Below, piece by piece: positions 1-5,603 of a stretch of 5,603 nt of DNA (positions are counted from its first letter, which is position 1; every line of letters starts with the position of its first letter). Source of the stretch: SAR92 clade bacterium. Lineage in GTDB: Bacteria > Pseudomonadota > Gammaproteobacteria > Pseudomonadales > Porticoccaceae. The DNA lies in NCBI GenBank assembly GCA_018607545.1, contig JABBBF010000112.1, positions 1-5,603 on the forward strand, given 5' to 3'. The notes under the pieces were generated by a model that worked only from the letters and a program-made list of their open reading frames with translations, made no database searches and was not told the origin of the DNA. The translations under genes were made by a program, and so were the position numbers.

Positions 1-343
1 TCTCCTCAAAGGCAGCAATAATCTCATCGGCACCAGCGGGCTTGCAGAGGTAGTTGGTAGCCCCCATTTTTATCGCCTCTACCGCAGTTGAGATACTGGA
101 GTAGCCAGTGAGAATAACCACTTCAAGATCCGGCTGTATTTCACGCAATTGCTGCAAGATAGATAGGCCTGACTCGCGCTCAAGTTTTAAATCTAGAACC
201 ACCCGATCAATTGGTGTATTAGAGCACTGAGCTAAAGCCTGCTCACCATTGATCGCAGTGACCGCCTGATTGCCGCGGCGAGCCAATACTTTGGCTAAAA
301 CCGAGCTAAACACCCCGTCGTCATCGACCAGTAAATAATTCAT
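1..343 (-). CDS. regA: RegA/PrrA/RoxR-type response regulator (receiver domain, partial; C-terminus beyond left edge)
   Basis: Cytoplasmic response regulator that takes a phosphoryl group from the adjacent kinase and, in this family, acts as a DNA-binding redox regulator. The 114 visible codons are a receiver domain. They show the acidic pocket LLVDDD (residues 4-9), the phospho-acceptor D51 in VVLDLKLE, switch T79 in VILTGYSS, and K101 in CKPAGADE. The stretch TGYSSISTAVEAIKMGA is, from memory, very characteristic of RegA/ActR/PrrA/RoxR. The family's short Fis-like helix-turn-helix would lie off the window and is not seen. The ATG at 341-343 is the only sensible start: an in-frame TGA lies a few codons upstream with no ATG, GTG or TTG between. 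The start overlaps the kinase stop as ATGA, so the two are co-transcribed and probably translationally coupled. Family assignment is strong; the symbol is by family (roxR in pseudomonads). Confidence 0.9.
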   Translation of the reverse strand, partial: MNYLLVDDDGVFSSVLAKVLARRGNQAVTAINGEQALAQCSNTPIDRVVLDLKLERESGLSILQQLREIQPDLEVVILTGYSSISTAVEAIKMGATNYLCKPAGADEIIAAFEE

Positions 344-357
344 TGTGCGCCGGCCTC
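340..357 (-). promoter_or_regulatory. Ribosome binding site and ATGA stop/start overlap between kinase and regulator
   Basis: On the minus strand a GAGG (complement of CCTC at 354-357) lies 10 bases before the regulator ATG at 343-341, inside the last codons of the kinase. The kinase TGA (342-340) shares three bases with that ATG. This geometry implies that ribosomes finishing the kinase re-initiate on the regulator, holding the two proteins at a linked ratio. The overlap is read directly; the coupling is inferred. Confidence 0.7.
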
Positions 358-1632
358 AAGAGGTAAGAGAATGCGCGTCAAGGTACCGCCTTTGTCATCG
401 CTGGCGGCGACATTTTGCAGGCTTACCGAGCCACCAAATCTCGTCAGTGTTGCCTGGGATAAAAACAGGCCAAGCCCCAGACCATCGGCTTTATCGGTGA
501 CAAAGGCCTCTCCCAAACTGTCCATTTTCCCTCGATCTAGCCCGGCACCATAGTCGCGGATATCAATAGTCGCCCTATCAGTATTCCAGCTGAGATCCAC
601 ATCAACATGGGTACTGGCATCGGCAGCATTGTTAAGCAGATTGAGGATCGACTGGGCGATAGTGGGGTGAAATACAGCTACGCTATCAATGGAATCCGAG
701 AAGTGAATATTGGCTTTAAGGGTAGGGCGCATCAACTGCCAGCGCTCCAGAACCCTGGCAAAATAGTTCTGCACTGACTGGCCTTCAAGTCGGCTGGATT
801 GAGATTCCTCAGCGGTTGTCAGTAGTTGTTTTAAGGTGGTTTTGCACTGATCTATCTGCTGATTGAGCAGGCTGAGGTCGGATTTATTCAGGTTGCCGTC
901 TGTTATTTCAGAGGCCATCATTTCATCGACAATCAGCTTCATTGTATTGAGGGGGGTGCCCAGTTCATGGGCTGTACCGGCGGCCAGTGTGCCCACTGCG
1001 AGCAGCTGTTCATCGCGCAGTTGCGCTTCGCGCTGTAGGGCAATTTCCTGCTGCTGTATTTTCAGTGCCGAGGCCATACGGCTGATAAAGTAGATAATAA
1101 TCCCCGCGCTAATCGCGAAGTTAGCCCACATCCCCAGTATATGCAGGCTGTTATTGCCGCCACCATGATGCTGGTGGGCTGGGGCAATAGCGGCGATCGG
1201 CATATAAAATTTCAGCAGCAGGCTGTAGGCGGCCATGGCGGCAAGCGCAACAAAAATACTGTAGCGCCGCGACAATGTGATCGCGGCAATACTGATCGGA
1301 ATTAGATAGTAAGAGATAAACGGATTTGAGGCGCCACCACTAAAATAGAGCAGCAGTGAAAAGAATAGTATATCGGTCAGCAGGTGGACAAAAAATTCAT
1401 TGTCAGTAATCGGCACCTGCATACGGCTGCGCTGCCAGGTCGCAGCGGTTACCGAGGCATAGACAGCCAAAACCAGGGTAATGGCAGTGGCGGGCAGTCC
1501 AATTGGACTGATTTGGGTGAAATAGATCAGTGCCGCAATTTGCCCGAGTAGGGCCACAGCTCTAATTGAACTAAGGCGAATAAGATTTTGCCTGACCGCT
1601 GAATGGGTCTGCTGATAAGCGTCTTTTGTCAT
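340..1632 (-). CDS. regB: RegB/PrrB/RoxS-type redox sensor histidine kinase
   Basis: Inner-membrane sensor kinase that phosphorylates the downstream RegA-like regulator. Numbered from the ATG at 1632-1630 (430 residues), it has about six membrane helices (near 23-39, 46-64, 82-96, 106-119, 124-145, 164-184). The GGASNPF heptad at 99-105, the RegB-family ubiquinone site, sits in the second periplasmic loop. A coiled stretch leads to the H-box AHELGTPLN with H222, and C263 follows in QIDQCKTTL, matching the redox-active RegB cysteine in position. The ATPase domain has the N-box NLLNNAADA (N335), G1 box DYGAG (360-364), F-box GEAFVTDK (374-381) and G2 box GLGLGL (384-389). A TTG at 1638-1636 could add two residues. 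I prefer the ATG, but neither start has a clear Shine-Dalgarno sequence, and an in-frame TGA lies just upstream. A His-rich periplasmic loop (H153, H155, H156, H164) is unusual. The symbol is by family; pseudomonads use roxS. Confidence 0.92.
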   Translation of the reverse strand: MTKDAYQQTHSAVRQNLIRLSSIRAVALLGQIAALIYFTQISPIGLPATAITLVLAVYASVTAATWQRSRMQVPITDNEFFVHLLTDILFFSLLLYFSGGASNPFISYYLIPISIAAITLSRRYSIFVALAAMAAYSLLLKFYMPIAAIAPAHQHHGGGNNSLHILGMWANFAISAGIIIYFISRMASALKIQQQEIALQREAQLRDEQLLAVGTLAAGTAHELGTPLNTMKLIVDEMMASEITDGNLNKSDLSLLNQQIDQCKTTLKQLLTTAEESQSSRLEGQSVQNYFARVLERWQLMRPTLKANIHFSDSIDSVAVFHPTIAQSILNLLNNAADASTHVDVDLSWNTDRATIDIRDYGAGLDRGKMDSLGEAFVTDKADGLGLGLFLSQATLTRFGGSVSLQNVAASDDKGGTLTRILLPLEAGAQ

Positions 1633-1654
1633 CCGCAAATGGTATCAGAAATAG

Positions 1655-1682
1655 CTTATAAAATTGCCCGCGGCGTTGTTAA
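1655..1682 (-). promoter_or_regulatory. Candidate sigma70-type promoter for the regB-regA operon
   Basis: Read on the minus strand, TTAACA (1682-1677) and TATAAG (1660-1655) each match the sigma70 consensus at five of six bases, with a 16-bp spacer. Transcription would start near 1648, leaving only about 10 bases before the TTG or 16 before the ATG. This fits the absence of a Shine-Dalgarno sequence and suggests a very short leader. The match is by eye and untested. Confidence 0.5.
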
Positions 1683-1703
1683 TCGTTTAAAAAACGTTAC
1701 TAT
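1676..1703 (+). promoter_or_regulatory. Candidate weak sigma70-type promoter for the DUF2750 gene
   Basis: TTGTTA (1676-1681) and TACTAT (1698-1703) each match the consensus at four of six bases with a 16-bp spacer, which would place the start near 1710 and give a leader of about 25 bases. The -35 hexamer overlaps, on the opposite strand, that of the divergent kinase promoter. Between the two hexamers lies a perfect 5-bp inverted repeat CGTTT-AAA-AAACG (1684-1696), a possible operator. The support is weaker than for the divergent promoter. Confidence 0.35.
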
Positions 1704-1734
1704 GGGCGCCTAAAAACACCAATGAGTAAATTCT

Positions 1735-2100
1735 ATGCAACCTCTCTCTGATGATCTTCAGGAAAATCTCGACCGCATGATTGTTGAATGCCTGGAAAAT
1801 GGTTGTGTCTGGGGTTTACAGGACGCCGATGAAAACTGGGCGCTGGTCGGTTCTACGGACAATGAATCTATCGATGTTATCCCTTTCTGGTCTGACCGTG
1901 AATTGGCTGAGGCGCTGTGTAATGGCGACTGGGATATTTACAAGCCGGTGGCCATAGAGATGGAAGAGTTTCTCGATGACTGGCTGCCAGGTATGCACAG
2001 CGATGTGTTGATGGTTGGCGTTAACTGGAGTGCAGATCTTGAAGGCCAGGAATTTGAGCCGCTGGATCTACTCGAAGAATTTGAAGCTGAATTAGATTAA
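1735..2100 (+). CDS. DUF2750 family protein, highly acidic
   Basis: Small cytoplasmic protein of 121 residues with no signal peptide or membrane segment. I recognise the DUF2750 pattern: an N-terminal helix, then CVWGLQDADENWAL (24-37), the VIPFWSDRELAEAL core (48-61), W66 and YKP (69-71), an EEFLDDWLPG segment (77-86) and a closing VGVNW strand (94-98). The family has no established function that I know of. The composition is extreme: about 33 Asp/Glu against 3 Lys/Arg, ending in an acidic tail, so the predicted net charge is near -30. The start is fixed, because an in-frame TGA lies four codons upstream with no alternative start between. Only a weak GAG (1725) can serve as a ribosome site. 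It diverges from the kinase operon and is co-directional with the next gene 64 bp downstream. Family call good, role unknown. Confidence 0.82.
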   Translation: MQPLSDDLQENLDRMIVECLENGCVWGLQDADENWALVGSTDNESIDVIPFWSDRELAEALCNGDWDIYKPVAIEMEEFLDDWLPGMHSDVLMVGVNWSADLEGQEFEPLDLLEEFEAELD

Positions 2101-2164
2101 ATTAGAATTAAATTAAAAGCCGTTCATAAAAAACTAATAATATTAAAAGTGAGCTAGATTCGAA
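2101..2164 (+). other. AT-rich gap between the two DUF genes
   Basis: This gap is only about 22% G+C, far below its neighbours. Together with the end of the upstream gene it shows AATTA-headed near-repeats (AATTAGATTA at 2090, AATTAGAATTA at 2100, AATTAAAAG at 2111). No terminator hairpin is visible, so read-through from the DUF2750 gene is possible. AT-rich hexamers such as TAATAT (2138-2143) could serve as a -10, but no convincing -35 pairs with them. It may hold a promoter with an upstream AT element; I cannot fix one. Confidence 0.4.
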
Positions 2165-2878
2165 ATGTTTTTAAACCCCTATCACAGTGCCAATAATACA
2201 AAAATAATAATCAGTGCCGAGCAGGGTAGTAGTTTCGCAAAAGATATCAGCAATGATTTTAATCCGATTCACGATCCGGGCAGCAAGCGTTTCTGTGTCC
2301 CCGGCGATCTGCTCTTTGCATTGGTATTGGGTCGATATGGTATCAGCGAGAAGATGACGTTTAATTTTGCCGGTATGGTTTCGGCAGATACAGAGCTGTG
2401 CTTTCCAGAATCTCCCGGCGATCATTTTAAGATTGTCGATGGTCGTGAAAAGTCTTATCTGGAAGTGTCACGCAGTGGGCAAGTATCAGATAATGCGGCG
2501 GCGATTGAGAGCCTGACCAAAAATTATGTCTACTTCTCCGGTCAGAATTTCCCCCATCTGCTGGTGCCGATTATGGCTGAACACAATATCATGATTAATC
2601 CCCAGCGCCCGCTGGTGATCTATGATTCCATGTCACTGCAGTTTGATACTCTGGATTTAAAAGAGCCGGCTGTTGAGTTTGTCGGCCACAGCTTTAAAGC
2701 TGAGGGCAAGCGCGGTGATGTGCAGTTTGAATTGCGTTTGATGGATCAGGGTAAACAGGTTGGAAGTGGCGTAAAGACGCTAATTCTCAGTGGTCTGCGG
2801 GAATATCAGCAGGAAGCTGTAGACGGCATGGTTGACGGCTATCAGGCCAGTAAAGATAGCTACTTAGAGCCCGCATAG
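2165..2878 (+). CDS. DUF3581 family protein, probable hotdog-fold (MaoC/PhaJ hydratase-like)
   Basis: Soluble protein of 237 residues, about the usual family length, with no signal peptide or membrane helix. The family is uncharacterised as far as I know. Residues 24-38 read FAKDISNDFNPIHDP, which resembles the (R)-enoyl-CoA hydratase motif of MaoC/PhaJ proteins, with D31 and H36 in the places of the catalytic Asp and His. The following CVPGDLLFALVLGRYG (44-59) resembles the HGM-containing helix but lacks that His. Residues 108-116 (YLEVSRSGQ) and 171-214, ending KQVGSGVKTLILSG, look like hotdog beta strands, so two hotdog halves are possible. The hydratase link is my inference; the substrate is unknown. 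An in-frame TGA five codons upstream (2150) fixes the ATG. The ribosome site is weak (AGTGAG, 11 bases away). The gene is convergent with uvrA and possibly co-transcribed with the DUF2750 gene. Confidence 0.8.
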   Translation: MFLNPYHSANNTKIIISAEQGSSFAKDISNDFNPIHDPGSKRFCVPGDLLFALVLGRYGISEKMTFNFAGMVSADTELCFPESPGDHFKIVDGREKSYLEVSRSGQVSDNAAAIESLTKNYVYFSGQNFPHLLVPIMAEHNIMINPQRPLVIYDSMSLQFDTLDLKEPAVEFVGHSFKAEGKRGDVQFELRLMDQGKQVGSGVKTLILSGLREYQQEAVDGMVDGYQASKDSYLEPA

Positions 2879-2902
2879 CCCGTATAGAGAGAACCCGCAT
2901 AA
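2870..2902 (+). repeat. Threefold 9-bp repeat at the DUF3581 stop codon
   Basis: CCCGCATAG (2870-2878), CCCGTATAG (2879-2887) and CCCGCATAA (2894-2902) are near-identical. The first two abut and the third follows after six bases. All three lie in the reading frame of the upstream gene, so each ends in an in-frame stop (TAG, TAG, TAA); the first is the real stop. Small tandem duplication of the gene end is the likely origin. Confidence 0.6.
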
Positions 2903-2912
2903 ATAGCGGTTC
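2891..2912. terminator. Weak hairpin between convergent genes, possible bidirectional terminator
   Basis: GAACCCGC (2891-2898) pairs with GCGGTTC (2906-2912) with one bulged C, closing a 7-base AT loop. It lies between the ends of the DUF3581 gene and uvrA, where a shared terminator is expected. No clean T tract follows on the plus strand; on the minus strand the exit is TCTCTATA, only moderately T-rich. Termination is therefore uncertain in both directions. Confidence 0.35.
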
Positions 2913-2946
2913 CAAGCTTCCTTTAACTAGTCTAATTTTCACCAAC

Positions 2947-5603
2947 TTAATTTAGCATATCCTTTAAGAAGTGCCCGGTGTGTGACCCCTTGATGGTCGC
3001 CACCGTTTCCGGGGTTCCCTCGGCAATAATCTGCCCGCCACCAGAGCCACCCTCTGGCCCAAGATCAACAATCCAGTCTGCGGTTTTAATCACATCCAGG
3101 TTGTGCTCGATCACCACCATAGTATTGCCCTGGTCGCGCAGACGATGCAGAACTGCCAATAGCTGTTCAATATCGTGGAAGTGCAGGCCGGTGGTTGGCT
3201 CATCGAGAATATACAGGGTCTTGCCTGTGTCTCGTTTCGAGAGTTCTTTCGACAGCTTAATACGCTGGGCTTCACCACCGGAAAGAGTGGTCGCAGACTG
3301 GCCGAGCTTAATATAGGAGAGGCCGACATCCATCAGCGTCTGCAACTTTCGCGCGACCGCTGGAATAGCATCGAAAAACTCCCGGGCATCTTCCACGGTC
3401 ATATCCAGCACCTGGTGAATATTCTTGCCTTTAAAGTGAATATCCAGAGTCTCACGGTTATAGCGTTTACTCTTGCAGACATCGCAAGACACATAGATAT
3501 CTGGCAAAAAGTGCATCTCAACCTTGGTTACCCCATCACCCTGACAGGCTTCACAGCGTCCGCCCTTAACATTAAAGCTAAAGCGTCCGGGGTTATAGCC
3601 TCGCGAGCGGGCTTCCTGGGTGGCTGCAAACAGTTCACGAATCGGCGTAAAGATACCGGTGTAGGTGGCCGGGTTTGAGCGTGGGGTACGACCGATTGGG
3701 CTCTGATCAATATCGATACATTTATCCAGCTGGTTGAGGCCGGTAATCTCTTTATGGGGCGCAGATTTTAATGTTGTCGCCTTGTTCAGGGTCACTGCCG
3801 CTGCCGGATAGAGAGTCTCGTTGATCAGCGTTGATTTACCGGAACCGGAGACACCGGTAATACAGGTAAGCAGGCCAATTGGAATCTGTAGATCGACATC
3901 CTGCAGGTTATTGCCGCAGGCTCCAGTGACATTGATAAATTTACCTTTGTTTTGATTGCGCTCAGCTGGAACAGCAATACCCCGCTTGCCGGAGAGAAAT
4001 TGTCCGGTGACTGAGTTGGGGTTGCTCTTAATCTGTTTGGCGCTGCCCTCGGCAACTATCTGGCCGCCGTGTACGCCGGCGCCTGGTCCTATATCGACGA
4101 TATAATCCGCCGCGGCAATCGCCTCTTCATCATGTTCGACAACAATCACTGTATTACCCAAATCGCGAAGGCGGACCAGGGTTTTTAAGAGTCTCTCATT
4201 ATCGCGCTGATGCAGTCCGATAGAGGGTTCGTCGAGAATATACATGACGCCAACAAGGCCGGCACCGATCTGGCTGGCCAGGCGAATACGCTGGGCTTCA
4301 CCGCCAGACAGAGTATCAGCGCTACGATTAAGAGACAGGTAGTTAAGACCTACATCGACCAGAAAGCGAAAGCGCTGTTGAATCTCTTTAATAATTTTTT
4401 CGGCGATCTCGCCCTGGCGGCCCTCGAGCTGAAGTTCATCGAAGTAATCGCAACATTCACCCACTGGCATACAGACAATATCTTCCAGTCGTCGGTCGTC
4501 GACAAAGACATGGCGCGCGGATTTGCGCAGCCTAGTGCCCTGACATTCCGGGCAGTGGGAGCTGGTCATATATTTGGTCAGCTCCTCGCGCACCGAGGTG
4601 GACTCGGTCTCCCGGTAGCGGCGCTCCATATTATTGATCACACCTTCAAAGGTGTGCTCGCGGCGAAACATAGTGCCGCGATCATTGACGTAGCTAAAGG
4701 TGATCTCTTCTTCGCCACTGCCGTAGAGCACTTTCGACTGATGTTCTTCAGATAGATTCTGCCAGGGCGAATCAATATCAAAATCGTAATGAGCGGCCAG
4801 CGAGGAGAGCATATTGTAGTAATACAAGGTGCGTCGATCCCAGCCGCGAATAGCGCCCTCAGAAATTGATGCCTCCGGGTGCTGAATCACTCGATCGACA
4901 TCAAAGAACTGTTTCATGCCCAGACCATCGCAGGTCGGGCAGGCGCCCACTGGATTGTTAAAAGAGAACAGTCGCGGTTCCAGTTCATTGAGGCTGTAGT
5001 TGCACACCGAGCAGGCAAACTTTGCCGAGAACATCTGGTCTGGCTTGTCCTCATCCATATAGCTGATGGCCGCCAGACCCTCGGCCAGAGTCAGTGCAGT
5101 TTCAAAGGACTCGGCAAGACGCAGACCCATATCCGCCTTTACCTTAAAGCGGTCGACAACAACTTCGATATTGTGTTTTTGCTTTTTATTTAAGGCCGGT
5201 GCTTCATCCAGATCGCAGACCAGACCATCAATTCTGGCGCGGATAAACCCTTGGCGACGCAGGCTCTCAAAAAGGTGCAGATGCTCACCTTTGCGACCTT
5301 TAACGATCGGTGCCAGAAGCATCAGTTTGGTATTTTCAGGCATTGCCAGAACCTGGTCGACCATCTGGCTGACAGTCTGCGCCTTCAGCGGCTGGTTGTG
5401 ATCTGGACAACGCGGCTCACCGGCACGGGCAAATAGCAGGCGCAGGTAATCGTAGATTTCGGTAATTGTACCCACGGTCGAGCGCGGGTTGTGGGAGGTA
5501 GATTTTTGCTCAATGGAGATCGCGGGGGAGAGTCCCTCGATATGATCTACATCGGGCTTTTCCATCATCGACAGGAACTGTCGAGCATAGGTCGATAGCG
5601 ACT
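2947..5603 (-). CDS. uvrA: UvrABC excinuclease subunit A (5' end beyond right edge)
   Basis: UvrA is the dimeric ABC-type ATPase that finds DNA lesions with UvrB and starts nucleotide excision repair in the cytoplasm. The 884 visible codons follow E. coli UvrA, as I recall it, almost without gaps. They start SLSTYARQF at about its residue 56, so some 55 residues, including the first Walker A, are off the window; the whole would be about 939 residues, close to 940. Numbering from the in-frame ATG at 5568, I see zinc cysteines C186/C189/C210/C213, a CPEC pair (339-342), signature LSGGEAQR (420-427), Walker [11 protein letters not shown] (444-453), second Walker [10 protein letters not shown] (572-580), zinc cysteines C672/C675/C695/C698, second signature (762-769) and Walker [11 protein letters not shown]. 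All key residues look intact. The ATG at 5568 is internal and not the start. Any SOS box would be upstream, out of view. Confidence 0.98.
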   Translation of the reverse strand, partial: SLSTYARQFLSMMEKPDVDHIEGLSPAISIEQKSTSHNPRSTVGTITEIYDYLRLLFARAGEPRCPDHNQPLKAQTVSQMVDQVLAMPENTKLMLLAPIVKGRKGEHLHLFESLRRQGFIRARIDGLVCDLDEAPALNKKQKHNIEVVVDRFKVKADMGLRLAESFETALTLAEGLAAISYMDEDKPDQMFSAKFACSVCNYSLNELEPRLFSFNNPVGACPTCDGLGMKQFFDVDRVIQHPEASISEGAIRGWDRRTLYYYNMLSSLAAHYDFDIDSPWQNLSEEHQSKVLYGSGEEEITFSYVNDRGTMFRREHTFEGVINNMERRYRETESTSVREELTKYMTSSHCPECQGTRLRKSARHVFVDDRRLEDIVCMPVGECCDYFDELQLEGRQGEIAEKIIKEIQQRFRFLVDVGLNYLSLNRSADTLSGGEAQRIRLASQIGAGLVGVMYILDEPSIGLHQRDNERLLKTLVRLRDLGNTVIVVEHDEEAIAAADYIVDIGPGAGVHGGQIVAEGSAKQIKSNPNSVTGQFLSGKRGIAVPAERNQNKGKFINVTGACGNNLQDVDLQIPIGLLTCITGVSGSGKSTLINETLYPAAAVTLNKATTLKSAPHKEITGLNQLDKCIDIDQSPIGRTPRSNPATYTGIFTPIRELFAATQEARSRGYNPGRFSFNVKGGRCEACQGDGVTKVEMHFLPDIYVSCDVCKSKRYNRETLDIHFKGKNIHQVLDMTVEDAREFFDAIPAVARKLQTLMDVGLSYIKLGQSATTLSGGEAQRIKLSKELSKRDTGKTLYILDEPTTGLHFHDIEQLLAVLHRLRDQGNTMVVIEHNLDVIKTADWIVDLGPEGGSGGGQIIAEGTPETVATIKGSHTGHFLKDMLN

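Noticed and set aside
863..1093. Plus-strand open frames opposite the kinase (371-553, 863-1093).
   Set aside because: They are low-complexity Ser/Arg-rich antisense frames over a clear histidine kinase.
1668..1674. GC-rich CCGCGGC next to the kinase promoter as a RegA/PrrA-type binding site.
   Set aside because: A GCGNC-like half (1670-1674) is present, but I find no partner GNCGC half at a plausible spacing, so autoregulation cannot be claimed from sequence.
4210..4755. Plus-strand open frame of 181 codons opposite uvrA, with others at 3175-3678 and 4879-5193.
   Set aside because: All lie antisense to strongly conserved uvrA codons, lack ribosome sites and match no family I know. They are shadows of a long gene with biased codon use.
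5566..5568. ATG at 5568 as the start of uvrA.
   Set aside because: The reading frame continues without a stop to the window edge with conserved UvrA residues ([11 protein letters not shown]), so this methionine is internal.
5568..5584. Perfect 7-bp inverted repeat TCGACAG-GAA-CTGTCGA near the visible start of uvrA.
   Set aside because: It lies inside conserved UvrA codons (RQFLS), about 60 codons into the gene, and does not have the spacing of a LexA box. Coding constraint explains it well enough.

Overview
The window is about half G+C, gene-dense, and carries only vertical-looking housekeeping and regulatory genes. The UvrA translation is very close to gammaproteobacterial UvrA as I remember the E. 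coli protein. The two uncharacterised families (DUF2750, DUF3581) are also, to my knowledge, typical of marine and environmental Gammaproteobacteria. I infer a marine-type gammaproteobacterium and would not name a genus. I see no insertion sequence, phage gene, CRISPR array, tRNA or rRNA.

Layout. Positions 1-1632 on the minus strand hold a two-component operon. A RegB/PrrB/RoxS-type redox sensor kinase comes first and overlaps, by an ATGA junction, a RegA/PrrA/RoxR-type response regulator that runs off the left edge. A short divergent intergenic region (1633-1734) holds face-to-face candidate promoters whose -35 hexamers overlap. On the plus strand follow a very acidic DUF2750 protein (1735-2100), an AT-rich 64-bp gap, and a DUF3581 protein (2165-2878) that carries a hydratase-like D-x4-H motif. 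A 68-bp convergent gap contains a small repeat cluster and a weak hairpin. The rest (2947-5603, minus strand) is uvrA, complete at its 3' end and lacking only about 55 N-terminal residues beyond the right edge. No gap between genes exceeds 300 bases.

How the genes fit together. The kinase retains the residues linked to redox sensing in RegB: a GG-x-x-NPF quinone-site heptad, the H-box histidine, and a cysteine 41 residues after it. The pair therefore probably switches respiratory or energy genes in response to quinone or thiol redox state. UvrA is the damage-recognition ATPase of nucleotide excision repair and is not obviously linked to the others. The two DUF genes are co-directional and may share a transcript; their roles are unknown. 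I found no clearly new multi-gene system. The best leads are the hotdog/hydratase signature in DUF3581, a histidine cluster in a periplasmic loop of the kinase, and the interlocked divergent promoters.
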